Part shown: piece by piece, positions 55,859 through 64,000 of the stretch | Layout of the letters: each line of letters opens with the position of its first letter | Numbering within the stretch: position 1 is the first letter of the stretch | DNA from: Methylobacterium sp. NMS14P | Lineage (GTDB): Bacteria > Pseudomonadota > Alphaproteobacteria > Rhizobiales > Beijerinckiaceae | NCBI RefSeq assembly: GCF_028583545.1 | Contig: NZ_CP087106.1 | Coordinates: 5,749,001-5,813,000, forward strand | Direction: 5' to 3' | DNA length: 64,000 bases | Translations under genes and position numbers: made by a program | Notes under the pieces: model-generated | What the model was told of the DNA's origin: nothing | Seen by the model: only the letters and a program-made list of their open reading frames with translations | The model's database searches: none

Positions 55859-57229
55859 TCACCGCCGCAGGCGGTTGCCCAGGACGAAGCCGTAGAGGCC
55901 CATCAGGATGATGCCGACGCCGCCCTCGATGCCGACGAGCAGGTTGGTGACGCGGCCGGTGGGCTTCAGGCCGATCTCCGGCGGGTTCGCGGTCATCATG
56001 TTGAGCGCGCTGTAGCTCAGGAGATCGAGGGGGTTGTAGGTCGGCCCGGCCTCCGGCCCCTCCAGGATGAACAGGCCGCCGGTCAGGCCGAAGAGCCCGC
56101 CGAACAGCACGATCAGCAGCGCGAAGGCGCGGGCGATGCGCGACAGGCTCTCGCCGTAGTCGCAGAGCCACTCGACGAAGCGGTCGGCGGTCCAGCGATA
56201 GCCGTGCCGCAGGACGCCGGACCAGTCCCGGCCGGACCAGGCGGCGCGGGCCTGCTGCCCGGCATGGAAGCGGCCCATCCGGCGGCCGCGCTTGTAGGCC
56301 CAGCTCGCCGCGTCGTGGTTGCCGATGCTCTTCCAGTTCTGCTCGAGGGCGAGGTAGCTCGCCTGGGCGGCGTCGTAGGCGCAGGCCACCTCCTCGCCCA
56401 CCGCCCCGCCGAGTTGCTCCACGCTCATCCGCGTGCCGTTGAGCCACGCGCCGGCGAAGCGGGCGTGCCGCAGGCGGCAGGTGGCGAGGTTGAGTCGCAC
56501 CAAGTCGGTGTCCGAGAGATCCGCCCCCGAGAGATCGGCGCCGTCGAGCTTCGCCCCGGCGAAGTGCGCGCCCCGCAGGCGCGAGCCGGCGAGGCTCGCC
56601 TTGGTCAGGCTGGCCTCGGCGAAATCCGCGTGGGTCAGGTTGGCGTCGGCGAGCTTGGCCTCGTCGAGGCGCGCGCCGCGAAAGACCGTGTCGTCCGCGT
56701 CCGCCCCGGAGAAATCCGCGCCCCAGAGATCGGCTACGGCGAAATCGGTCCCGTCGAGGAGGGCGCCGGACAGGTCGGCGAAGCGCATCGCGGCCTGGCC
56801 GAACCGGGCGTCCTCCAGCATCGCCCCCGCGAACTTCACCTGCCCGGCGACGATGCCGGTGAAGTCCGCCCCCGAGAGATCGGCCTCGGACAGGTCGGCG
56901 GCCTCCAGGATCGCCCCGGTGAAGCGCGTCGAGCGCCCGACCGCGCCGGTGAGGCTCGCCCCGCGCAGGTTCGCGCCGGAGAGGTCGGCCTCCTCCATGC
57001 GGGCGCGGGACAGGTCCGCGCCGACGAGCGCCAGGCCGCCGGATTCGGCGTCCGTGACGAGGCCGGCATCCGGCACGGCCGCGAGGGCGCCCGGTCCGGC
57101 GCTCAGCTGCGACAGGTCCGCGCCCGGCTCGCGCAGGGGCGCCCCGGCGGCGATCCGGCCGACGAGCGCGCGCAGCCGCGATTCCACCGGAGCGTCCGGT
57201 CGCGCGTCGGGGGGAGTCGCCTGGTCCAT
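55859..57229 (-). CDS. pentapeptide-repeat protein with C-terminal ion-channel-like region
   Basis: 456 residues. About residues 65-265 are tandem A(D/N)LxX pentapeptides ([13 protein letters not shown]..., [29 protein letters not shown]) forming a right-handed beta-helix. The C-terminus has two hydrophobic helices ([22 protein letters not shown] and [22 protein letters not shown]) flanking a short pore-like segment ([20 protein letters not shown]), as in Ion_trans_2-type channels. It may be a two-helix channel whose cytosolic part is the beta-helix. Function unproven. Confidence 0.82.
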   Translation of the reverse strand: MDQATPPDARPDAPVESRLRALVGRIAAGAPLREPGADLSQLSAGPGALAAVPDAGLVTDAESGGLALVGADLSRARMEEADLSGANLRGASLTGAVGRSTRFTGAILEAADLSEADLSGADFTGIVAGQVKFAGAMLEDARFGQAAMRFADLSGALLDGTDFAVADLWGADFSGADADDTVFRGARLDEAKLADANLTHADFAEASLTKASLAGSRLRGAHFAGAKLDGADLSGADLSDTDLVRLNLATCRLRHARFAGAWLNGTRMSVEQLGGAVGEEVACAYDAAQASYLALEQNWKSIGNHDAASWAYKRGRRMGRFHAGQQARAAWSGRDWSGVLRHGYRWTADRFVEWLCDYGESLSRIARAFALLIVLFGGLFGLTGGLFILEGPEAGPTYNPLDLLSYSALNMMTANPPEIGLKPTGRVTNLLVGIEGGVGIILMGLYGFVLGNRLRR

Positions 57230-57274
57230 GGTCGTTCCTTGCCGGAAGGTGCGACCGGACGCCAGACGCTCCGC

Positions 57275-59593
57275 TCAGGGTGCGGTGGTCGCGGCCGTCA
57301 CCCGCACGGTGATCGCCTTGGCGGCGGGGGTCTTCGACTGCTCGTCGTAGTGCCAGAGCGGCAGGAGGACGTTCAGCTCCGGGTAGTACCCGGCGCAATT
57401 GCCCTCCGGGATGTCGTAGGCGATCACCCGCAGGCCGCCCACGCGCCGCGGCACTTGGTCGTCCGCCTCGGTCGCCACGTCGACGCTGATCCCGTCCCTC
57501 AAGCCCAGCCGCGCGATGTCCCGCCGGTTCATGAACAGCACGTCCCGCGTGCCCTTAACCCCGCGGAAGCGGTCGTCGTAGCCGTAGACCGTGGTGTTGA
57601 ACTGGTCGTTCGACCGCAGCGTGATCAGGTCCAGCACGTCCGGGCCGCGGTCGGGCAGGTCCGGGTCGGCCTCGAGGCCCTCGGGCACCGCGAAATTCGC
57701 CCTCCCGGTCTCGGTCTCCCACTTGCGGTCGCGGGCGCCGAGCGGCTTCGTCAGGCCGCCGGGCTGGAACATCCGGCCGTTCAGGTCGTGGAACACGCTC
57801 GGGTAGGTCGCCTCGATCGCGTCGCGCACCCGCCCGTAATCGGCCACCCAGGCATCCCAGTCGATCCGCGGATTGGGCGGCAGGGTCGCCTTGGCGATCT
57901 CCGCCACGATCCAGGGCTCGGAGCGCAGGTGCGGCCCGACCGGGTCGGCCACGCCCCGGGATCCGTGGAAGCGCGCGGTGGAATCCTCCATCGACACCGC
58001 CTGCCGGCCGCTCGCCTGCTGGTCGATCTCGATCCGGCCCAGGCAGGGCAGGATGTAGGCGACGGTGCCGTTGACGAGGTGCGAGCGGTTGAGCTTGGTC
58101 GAGATCTGGACGGTGAGGCGCTGCCGCCGCCAGGCCGGCTCCATCCGGGCAGTGTCGGGAACCGCCCGCAGGAAATTGCCGCCGAGCCCGATGAAGGCCT
58201 TCACGCGCCCGTCGAGGAGGCCCTCGCAGGTCTCGACGGTGTTGAGGCCCTTCTCCCGCGGCGGCTCGAAGCCGTAGAGTTCCCGCAGCTTGTCCAGCGG
58301 CGCCAGCTCGGGCTTCTCGGTGATGCCGACGGTGCGCTGGCCCTGCACGTTCGAGTGGCCCCGCACCGGGCAGATCCCGGCGCCGGGCTTCCCGATATTG
58401 CCGCGCAGGAGCAGCAGGTTCACGAGCATCCGGACGGTCTCGGTGCCCTTGCGGTGCTGGGTCAGGCCCATCCCGTAGATGCCGATCACCGCCTTCGCGC
58501 GGGCGTACACTCCGGCGGCGGCCTCCAGCGCGGTCCGCGTCAGGCCGGAGCGCCGCTCCAGCGCGGCCCAGTCCTGCCCGTCGCAGAAGGCGACGAAGGC
58601 CTCGAAGCCGTGGGTGTGCTCGGCGATGAACGCGTGGTCGAGCACCCGGGGCCGGCCGGCGGCCTCCGCGGCCCGGTCGAGGGCGAGCAGGGCCTTGCAC
58701 AGGCCGGTGAGCGCCGCGAGGTCGCCGCCGGCCTTCACCTGATGGTACTGCGTCGAGATCTTCGTGGACGAGCGGGTGAGCATCTCGACCGGCGATTGCG
58801 GGTCGGTGAAGCGCTCCAGCCCGCGCTCGCGCAGCGGGTTGAAGGTGATGATCTGCGCCCCCCGGCGCCGCGCCTCCTGGAGCGGGTGCAGCATCCGCGG
58901 CGCGTTCGACCCGACGTTCTGGCCGAAGAAGAAGATCAGGTCGGTGGTCTCGAAATCCTCTAGCAGCACTGTGCCGACTGGCGCGCCGATCGATTGCGGC
59001 AGCGCCACCGAGGTCGGCTCGTGGCACATGTTGGAGGAGTCCGGCAGGTTGTTGTTGCCGTAGAGGCGCGCGAGCAGCGCCCACATGTAGCTCGTCTCCA
59101 GGGATGCCCGGCCCGAGGCGTAGAACACCACCGATCGCGGGTCCTGCGCGCGCAGGTCCTCCAGCTCCCGGCCGATCTCCGCGAGGGCCTCCGCCCAGGC
59201 GACGGGCCGGTAGCGGTCCGTCGCCGAGTCGTAGCGCATCGGGTGGGTCAGGCGGCCCTGCTCCTCCAGGGCGTAGTCGCTCCAGCCGAGGAGCTCCGTC
59301 ACGGTGTGCTCGGCGAAGAAGTCCGGCGTCGCGCGGCGGCGCGTCTGCTCCCAGGCGGTCGCCTTGGCGCCGTTCTCGCAGTACTCGAAGGCGAGCGGCT
59401 TGGCGGGCTTCGCCCAGGCGCAGGACGTGCACATGTACCCGTCCGGCTTGTTCTGCTTCAGCAGCATCGCCGAGCCGGTGACCGGCACGCCCTCCCGGGT
59501 CAGGATCTCGACGAGGGAGCGGGCCGAGCCCCAGCCGCCCGCCGGCCCGTCGTAGGGCTCGATCCGGACGTCGTCGGTGTTCTGATCGGCCAT
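57275..59593 (-). CDS. FdhF/YdeP-family molybdopterin oxidoreductase
   Basis: 772 residues. The N-terminus has MCTSCAWAKPAKPLAFEYCENGAKA (cysteine cluster of the YdeP type). The molybdopterin domain has FFFGQNVGSNAPRMLHPL, GIYGMGLTQHRKGTETVRMLVNLLLLRGNIGKPGAGICPVRGHSNVQGQRTVGI and VKAFIGLGGNFLRAVPD. The C-terminal dinucleotide-binding domain has LITLRSNDQFNTTVYGYDDRFRG. YdeP-type proteins are related to formate dehydrogenases and linked to acid/formate stress; exact reaction unknown. It uses no selenocysteine (no in-frame TGA), so it is not the substrate of SelA nearby. GGAGGG sets the ATG at 59593. Confidence 0.88.
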   Translation of the reverse strand: MADQNTDDVRIEPYDGPAGGWGSARSLVEILTREGVPVTGSAMLLKQNKPDGYMCTSCAWAKPAKPLAFEYCENGAKATAWEQTRRRATPDFFAEHTVTELLGWSDYALEEQGRLTHPMRYDSATDRYRPVAWAEALAEIGRELEDLRAQDPRSVVFYASGRASLETSYMWALLARLYGNNNLPDSSNMCHEPTSVALPQSIGAPVGTVLLEDFETTDLIFFFGQNVGSNAPRMLHPLQEARRRGAQIITFNPLRERGLERFTDPQSPVEMLTRSSTKISTQYHQVKAGGDLAALTGLCKALLALDRAAEAAGRPRVLDHAFIAEHTHGFEAFVAFCDGQDWAALERRSGLTRTALEAAAGVYARAKAVIGIYGMGLTQHRKGTETVRMLVNLLLLRGNIGKPGAGICPVRGHSNVQGQRTVGITEKPELAPLDKLRELYGFEPPREKGLNTVETCEGLLDGRVKAFIGLGGNFLRAVPDTARMEPAWRRQRLTVQISTKLNRSHLVNGTVAYILPCLGRIEIDQQASGRQAVSMEDSTARFHGSRGVADPVGPHLRSEPWIVAEIAKATLPPNPRIDWDAWVADYGRVRDAIEATYPSVFHDLNGRMFQPGGLTKPLGARDRKWETETGRANFAVPEGLEADPDLPDRGPDVLDLITLRSNDQFNTTVYGYDDRFRGVKGTRDVLFMNRRDIARLGLRDGISVDVATEADDQVPRRVGGLRVIAYDIPEGNCAGYYPELNVLLPLWHYDEQSKTPAAKAITVRVTAATTAP

Positions 59594-59748
59594 GGCGCCC
59601 TCCACCCGGCGCAGCGATCACCGGACCGGGGGAACGCGCGAGCGGGCGAATGGGATCACGGGCGCGTCACCGCGCCCGCGCACGGGTTCCCTTGCCGGTG
59701 CCGCGGCCGTAACGTCGACAAGCGGACCAACCGTCGGAGGAGAAGATT

Positions 59749-59922
59749 ATGGCCAGCGTCGACGTCGACATGGTGAAGTGTGCCTGCCAGGACTGCGTCT
59801 GTGTGATTCCCGTCTCCAAGGCCGTGTCGCGGGACGGCAAGGCCTATTGCTGCGACGACTGCGCGGACGGCCACAAGGATCACGCCGGCTGCGAGCACGC
59901 CGGCTGCGCCTGCCACGGCTAG
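59749..59922 (+). CDS. bacterial metallothionein (SmtA/BmtA family)
   Basis: 57 residues with nine cysteines and several histidines: KCACQDCVCVI at the start, DGKAYCCDDCADGHKDHAGCEHAGCACHG at the end, the bacterial zinc/cadmium metallothionein layout. GGAGGAGAAG precedes the ATG with good spacing. It buffers Zn, Cd or Cu in the cytosol. No SmtB-type repressor is adjacent. Confidence 0.92.
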   Translation: MASVDVDMVKCACQDCVCVIPVSKAVSRDGKAYCCDDCADGHKDHAGCEHAGCACHG

Positions 59923-59988
59923 GGCCGCCTCCGATCGCGTTTCGACGGTCTGGAGAACGCATCTACGTTCGAGACAGCCGCGACGCGC

Positions 59989-60128
59989 CCCCTCTCCCGT
60001 CCGGGAGAGGGTTGGGGTGAGGGGCACGACGTTTCCGGATCGCACGCCATCGCGGCTCGGCCAGGTTGCCCCGCGTTCGGACAGACCTGATCCCTCACCC
60101 TGTCCCTCTCCCGCACGGGAGAGGGGAC
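59989..60128. repeat. second inverted pair of palindromic intergenic repeats
   Basis: Same family as 22161-22255: core CTCTCCCG..CGGGAGAG plus tail GGTTGGGGTGAGGGG at 59989-60025, and an inverted copy with tail on the left (CCCTCACCCTGT) at 60092-60128. The pair occupies most of the 413 bp gap between the metallothionein and MTH1187 genes (59923-60335); the rest of that gap shows no gene. Confidence 0.85.
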
Positions 60129-60335
60129 CCGCGCCTCGCTCGGGACAGGCTCCGCGATCGTCGCCGTCCCGACCTCGGTGAGATGAGGCCTCCCAGAGGG
60201 TCAGGCGCTCTCGTTTCGGGGCGCCGAAGGCGGGCCCGGAATCGCAACGCTCCGTCGGTGTGAGACCTGCCGACCCCGGCACTGCATCACCGGCTCCGCG
60301 GCGCGACCCCCGGATGGCGGGCGATGGGCGCGCGG

Positions 60336-60623
60336 TCAGGAGACCGCGGTGAGCTTGTCGGCCATCGACTGGTCCTTGTCCCGGCGCGTCGAGAAGATCA
60401 GCGTGAAGAAGGTCCGCTGGACGCCGAGCTCGGCGAGCTTCGCCTCGCACCGCTCCGCCAGCGCGCAGATCTCCGACAGCTCGCCCTCGATGTTCGTGCC
60501 GTTGGGATGCATCGTGGCGGTGAGTCCGCTCGACTCGATGATCCCCTTGATCTCCCGCACGTAGGGCGAGACCGACGGGCCGACGCCCATCGGCACGATG
60601 CAGAGGTCGGCCGAAACTTTCAT
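60336..60623 (-). CDS. MTH1187-family thiamine-binding protein (DUF77)
   Basis: 95 residues: VSADLCIVPMGVGPSVSPYVREIKGIIESSGLTATMHPNGTNIEGELSEI is the family signature (ferredoxin-like fold, thiamine/HMP-binding). It likely binds free thiamine or its precursor. Stand-alone gene with no thiamine biosynthesis genes or TPP riboswitch visible near it. Confidence 0.88.
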   Translation of the reverse strand: MKVSADLCIVPMGVGPSVSPYVREIKGIIESSGLTATMHPNGTNIEGELSEICALAERCEAKLAELGVQRTFFTLIFSTRRDKDQSMADKLTAVS

Positions 60624-60733
60624 GGTGCCTGCCTGATCCGGGAGGGGCGGCCCCGGCCGGCAGCGCGACCGGAAGCGGGGCGAGCGGGCAGCCTATCGCC
60701 GGCCGCGGCGACTTTCCAGCGCGGCGCCGGCGG

Positions 60734-61636
60734 TCACGCCTCGCCGGTCTCCAGCGCCGCGGCCCGCACCGAGGGCAGGCAGGGATTGGCGTTGTCGCTG
60801 CGCCACGCGAGCCACAGTTCCGGCCCGGTCGTGGCCGGCAGGGCGATCGGCCGGAGCCGGATGTCGGCCATGCTGTTGCCCCGGGCGCTGCCCGGCACCA
60901 GGGCGACGCCGATGCCGGCGCCGACGAGGGCCAGCATCGCGTGGACTTGGTTCACCCGCTGCACGATCCGCGGCTGCACGCCCCCGGCCTCGAACAGCCG
61001 GTCGAGCAGGTCGATGAAGTAGCGCCCGCCCCGGGGCGACCACGTCACGAAGGCCTCGCCGTCGAGGTCCCGCAGGGTCGGCGCGCGCGCCGCCGCGAGG
61101 CGGTGCCCGCGCGGGACCGCGAGCAGGAGCCGCTCGCGCGCCAGCGGCGCGGTGGCGATCGCGGATTTCGGATCCTGCAGGACCGGGGCCGGCCGCAGGA
61201 TCGCCAGATCGGTGCGGTTCTCGGCCAGCGCCAGGATCTGCTCGTCCGAGACCATCTCCTCCAGCACGAGGTCGACCTCGGGCAGCGTCCGGCGGACATG
61301 GGCCACGACCTGCGGCAGCGTCCGGTAGGCCGAGGCGGCGGTGAAGCTGAGGCGCAGCACCCCGCTCTCGCCCCGGGCGGCGCGCCGCGTGATGCGCGCC
61401 GCGTTCTCGGCCGCCGCCAGCACCCGGTAGGCCTCGGCCAGGAAGGTGCGGCCCGCCGGGGTCAGGCGCACCGCCCGGGTGGTCCGCTCCAGCAGCGTCA
61501 CGCCGAGGGTCTGCTCCAGCATCTGGATCTGCCGCGACAGGGGCGACTGGGTCAGGTTCAACCGCGCCGCGGCCCGGCCGAAGTGCATCTCCTCGGCGAC
61601 GGCGACGAAGCTGCGGGCGTGGCCGAGGTCGAACAT
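60734..61636 (-). CDS. LysR-family transcriptional regulator
   Basis: 300 residues. N-terminal winged HTH (ARSFVAVAEEMHFGRAAARLNLTQSPLSRQIQMLEQTLGVTLL) and C-terminal substrate-binding domain (LRLSFTAASAYRTLPQVV). Divergent from kdgD with 107 bp between starts, the classic LysR layout; it likely controls the kdgD-transporter operon in response to a sugar acid such as glucarate or a breakdown product. Confidence 0.9.
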   Translation of the reverse strand: MFDLGHARSFVAVAEEMHFGRAAARLNLTQSPLSRQIQMLEQTLGVTLLERTTRAVRLTPAGRTFLAEAYRVLAAAENAARITRRAARGESGVLRLSFTAASAYRTLPQVVAHVRRTLPEVDLVLEEMVSDEQILALAENRTDLAILRPAPVLQDPKSAIATAPLARERLLLAVPRGHRLAAARAPTLRDLDGEAFVTWSPRGGRYFIDLLDRLFEAGGVQPRIVQRVNQVHAMLALVGAGIGVALVPGSARGNSMADIRLRPIALPATTGPELWLAWRSDNANPCLPSVRAAALETGEA

Positions 61637-61743
61637 TGATGCAGGATCCGGGATAATCCAGCCAAAATCAACGTTGGACGCATTTAACGCCGGCGCCTAA
61701 CCCCGAACGCGACACCGAACGGTGCGTTCCAGGGAGAGAATCG

Positions 61744-62658
61744 ATGGCGAGCATGACCCCGGCCGAGATGGCGCGCGTGCTGGGCTCCGGCCTGCTGTCC
61801 TTCCCGGTCACGCATTTCCGCGACGATCTCAGCTTCGACGAGACCGCCTACCGGGACAATCTCGGGCGCCTCGCCGACTACAGGGTGTCGGGGCTGTTCG
61901 CCGCCGGCGGCACCGGCGAGTTCTTCTCGCTGACGCCCGCCGAGATCGACCGCGTCCTGCGCGCCGCCGTCGAGGAGACCCGCGGCCGGACCCCGGTCAT
62001 CGCCCCCGCCGGCCAGGGCACCGCCCTGGCGGTCGAGATGGCCCGGGCCGCCGAGGCCGCCGGCGCGGACGGGATCCTGCTGCTGCCGCCCTACCTGGTC
62101 GGCTCCGAGCAGGCCGGTCTCGCCGCCCATATCGAGGCGGTCTGCCGCGCGACGTCCCTCGGGATCATCGTCTACAACCGCGCCAACGCCCAGCTCAACG
62201 AGCAGACGCTGGCCGGCCTGTGCGAGCGCTGCCCAAACCTCGTCGGCTTCAAGGACGGCGTCGGCGACGTCGAGCTGATGACCCGGGTCTACGCCGCTCT
62301 GGGCGACCGCCTGACCTATATCGGCGGCCTGCCCACCGCCGAGACCTTCGCGCTGCCGTACCTGGAGATGGGCGTCACCACCTACTCCTCGGCGATCTTC
62401 AACTTCCTGCCCGAATGGGCGCTGTCCTTCTACGACAGCGTCCGCCGCCGGGACCGCGACGCGGTCTACCGGGAGCTGCGCGACTTCGTCCTCCCCTACA
62501 TCGCGATCCGCAACCGCAAGCGCGGCTACGCGGTCTCGATCGTCAAGGCGGGCATGAGCGCCGTCGGCCGCCACGCCGGCCCGGTCCGGCCGCCGCTGAC
62601 CGAGCTCGACGCGGCCGAGCGCGCCGAGCTGACGACGCTGATCGGCGACCGTCGCTGA
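61744..62658 (+). CDS. kdgD: 5-dehydro-4-deoxyglucarate dehydratase
   Basis: 304 residues, dihydrodipicolinate-synthase superfamily. [19 protein letters not shown] and [11 protein letters not shown] hold the active-site Tyr, and [14 protein letters not shown] holds the Schiff-base Lys. It converts 5-keto-4-deoxy-glucarate to 2,5-dioxovalerate + CO2, toward 2-oxoglutarate. It is followed by an MFS transporter on the same strand (98 bp), so it forms a sugar-acid uptake and catabolism unit. GGGAGAGA precedes the ATG. Confidence 0.92.
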   Translation: MASMTPAEMARVLGSGLLSFPVTHFRDDLSFDETAYRDNLGRLADYRVSGLFAAGGTGEFFSLTPAEIDRVLRAAVEETRGRTPVIAPAGQGTALAVEMARAAEAAGADGILLLPPYLVGSEQAGLAAHIEAVCRATSLGIIVYNRANAQLNEQTLAGLCERCPNLVGFKDGVGDVELMTRVYAALGDRLTYIGGLPTAETFALPYLEMGVTTYSSAIFNFLPEWALSFYDSVRRRDRDAVYRELRDFVLPYIAIRNRKRGYAVSIVKAGMSAVGRHAGPVRPPLTELDAAERAELTTLIGDRR

Positions 62659-62756
62659 ACCCCCGCGACGCGCACAACGACGGATCCGCCGAGCCAACGG
62701 CGGCCACGACCCGCTTCCTGGATCAACCGGGCGGCAGAGAGCCAGGGAGAACGTCC

Positions 62757-64000
62757 ATGAGTGCCAGTTCGACCGGCGCGCCGAGCACCCTGCTCGACGC
62801 CGCCGACGCGGGTCGCCGCACCCGCGTCCGCCTGCTGATCGTGGCGATGCTGTTCGCCGCCACGACGATCAACTACGCCGACCGCGCGACCATCTCGATC
62901 GCCGGGCCCGACATGGCCAAGGAACTCGGCCTCTCGCCGGTCCAGATGGGCTACGTCTTCTCGGCCTTCGCGTGGTCCTACGTCCTCGCCCAGATCCCAG
63001 GCGGCTGGCTCCTCGACCGCTACAGCGTCAAGTGGGTCTACGCCGCCGCCGTCGCCCTGTGGTCGGGCTTCACGCTGGTCCAGGGCGCCGTCGGCTTCTT
63101 CACCGGCCTGACCGCGGTGGTGCTGCTCTTCGCCCTGCGGCTCGCCGTCGGCCTCACCGAGGCGCCGGTCTTTCCCGCCAATGCCCGGATCGTCGCCGCG
63201 TGGTTCCCGACCCGGGAACGCGGCATGGCCTCGGCGTTCTTCAACTCGGCGCAGTACTTCGCCACGGTGCTGTTCACGCCGCTGATGGCGTGGATCGTCC
63301 ACAATTTCGGCTGGCACCACGTCTTCACCAGCATGGGCCTGCTCGGCATCGTCTTCGCGGTGGTGTGGCTGCGCGTCGTCGACAGCCCGAAGAACCACCC
63401 GTCGATGAACCAGGCGGAGCGGGACTACATCGAGGCCGGCGGCGCGCTGCTCGACATGGACGGGCAGAGCCGGACCAAGCAGGGCGATGCCGGCCGGACG
63501 CTGCGCCAGCTGCTCGCCAACCGGATGCTGCTCGGCATCTATGTCGGCCAGTACTGCATCACCGTGCTGACCTACTTCTTCCTGACGTGGTTCCCGGTCT
63601 ACCTCGTCAAGGAGCGCGGCCTGTCGATCCTGCAGGCCGGCTTCGCGGCGGCTCTGCCGGCGCTCTGCGGCTTCATCGGCGGCATCCTCGGGGGCGTGAT
63701 CTCCGACCTGCTCCTGCGCCGCGGCTTCTCGCTGACGGCGGCCCGCAAGATCCCGATCGTCGGCGGCATGCTGCTGTCGATGAGCATCATCGGCTGCAAC
63801 TACGTCCAGGCGGACGCGGTGGTGGTCGGGCTGATGGCGCTCGCCTTCTTCGGCAAGGGCATCGGCGCGCTCGGCTGGGCGGTCGTCGCCGACACCTCCC
63901 CGCGGGAGAGCGGCGGCCTCTCGGGCGGCCTGTTCAACACCTTCGGCAACACCGCCGGCATCACCACGCCGATCGCGATCGGCTACATCGTCCAGAGCAC
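62757..64000 (+). CDS. MFS transporter, glucarate/galactarate-like (GudP family), 3' end beyond window
   Basis: The first ~414 residues are present. The start VRLLIVAMLFAATTINYADRATISIAGPDMAKELG is typical of the anion:cation symporter group that includes GudP/GarP. It has repeated hydrophobic helices and the family motif GGWLLDRYSVKWVY. It lies downstream of kdgD, so import of glucarate/galactarate is likely. The gene is cut by the right edge; a few dozen residues are missing. Confidence 0.9.
   Translation, partial: MSASSTGAPSTLLDAADAGRRTRVRLLIVAMLFAATTINYADRATISIAGPDMAKELGLSPVQMGYVFSAFAWSYVLAQIPGGWLLDRYSVKWVYAAAVALWSGFTLVQGAVGFFTGLTAVVLLFALRLAVGLTEAPVFPANARIVAAWFPTRERGMASAFFNSAQYFATVLFTPLMAWIVHNFGWHHVFTSMGLLGIVFAVVWLRVVDSPKNHPSMNQAERDYIEAGGALLDMDGQSRTKQGDAGRTLRQLLANRMLLGIYVGQYCITVLTYFFLTWFPVYLVKERGLSILQAGFAAALPALCGFIGGILGGVISDLLLRRGFSLTAARKIPIVGGMLLSMSIIGCNYVQADAVVVGLMALAFFGKGIGALGWAVVADTSPRESGGLSGGLFNTFGNTAGITTPIAIGYIVQS

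Noticed and set aside
57275..59593. Selenocysteine-containing formate dehydrogenase because selA is nearby
   Set aside because: The frame has no internal TGA and its cysteine cluster is of the YdeP type, so no Sec is needed.

Overview
The window is high-GC (roughly 70%) alphaproteobacterial chromosome. Gene content and order point to Methylobacterium or a close relative in the Methylobacteriaceae. Supporting features are phaR/phaA/phaB for polyhydroxybutyrate, divergent glnA and glnII with a DUF2735 partner, a tig-clpP-clpX-lon block, and several small proteins with a typical rhizobial look. The genus call is an inference from protein content, not from a marker-gene search.

Left part (1-33.7 kb, core-like): an RND adaptor fragment; a three-gene glycosyltransferase operon on the minus strand (898-4225); a slipin-NfeD pair; a diverged PEP-carboxylase-like gene; small exported or membrane proteins; rpmF; the PHB genes phaR<->phaA-phaB; glycerophosphodiesterase, a DUF985 cupin and RNase D; then a nitrogen block (glnA<->glnII, DUF2735, PII). 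After these come nnr, a copper-site-degenerate multicopper-oxidase-like protein, tRNA-Leu, and the proteostasis cluster tig-clpP-clpX-lon. An N-terminally deleted racemase gene follows lon.

Centre (33.79-48.38 kb): a 14.6 kb genomic island inserted in tRNA-Val(UAC), bounded by a 46 bp exact direct repeat of the tRNA 3' half. Reading inward from attR it carries a tyrosine integrase, an AlpA-like excision/regulator protein, two orphan genes, and a Prim-Pol/helicase replication protein. This is the core layout of P4-like satellites. It then has an IS5-family insertion with TTA target duplication, a large PAS-GAF hybrid histidine kinase, an iteron array that looks like a replication origin, and a serine recombinase with a palindromic operator. 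At the attL end is an AT-rich two-gene AAA-ATPase + TOPRIM-like module resembling OLD/PARIS-type phage defence, whose second gene is interrupted by an in-frame TAA. A 22 bp motif with one mismatch lies inside each end and is a candidate integrase arm site. This island is the most interesting part of the window.

Right part (48.4-64 kb, core/accessory mix): a GCG_CRPN repeat protein, a PhyH-type dioxygenase, an SDR + alpha/beta hydrolase pair, ManC (GDP-mannose synthesis), selA without a visible selB, an OhrR-like regulator, a pentapeptide-repeat channel-like protein, an FdhF/YdeP molybdopterin oxidoreductase, a metallothionein, a thiamine-binding MTH1187 protein, and a LysR<->kdgD-MFS sugar-acid catabolic locus cut by the window end. 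A palindromic intergenic repeat family occurs twice, each time as an inverted pair (22.2 kb and 60.0 kb).
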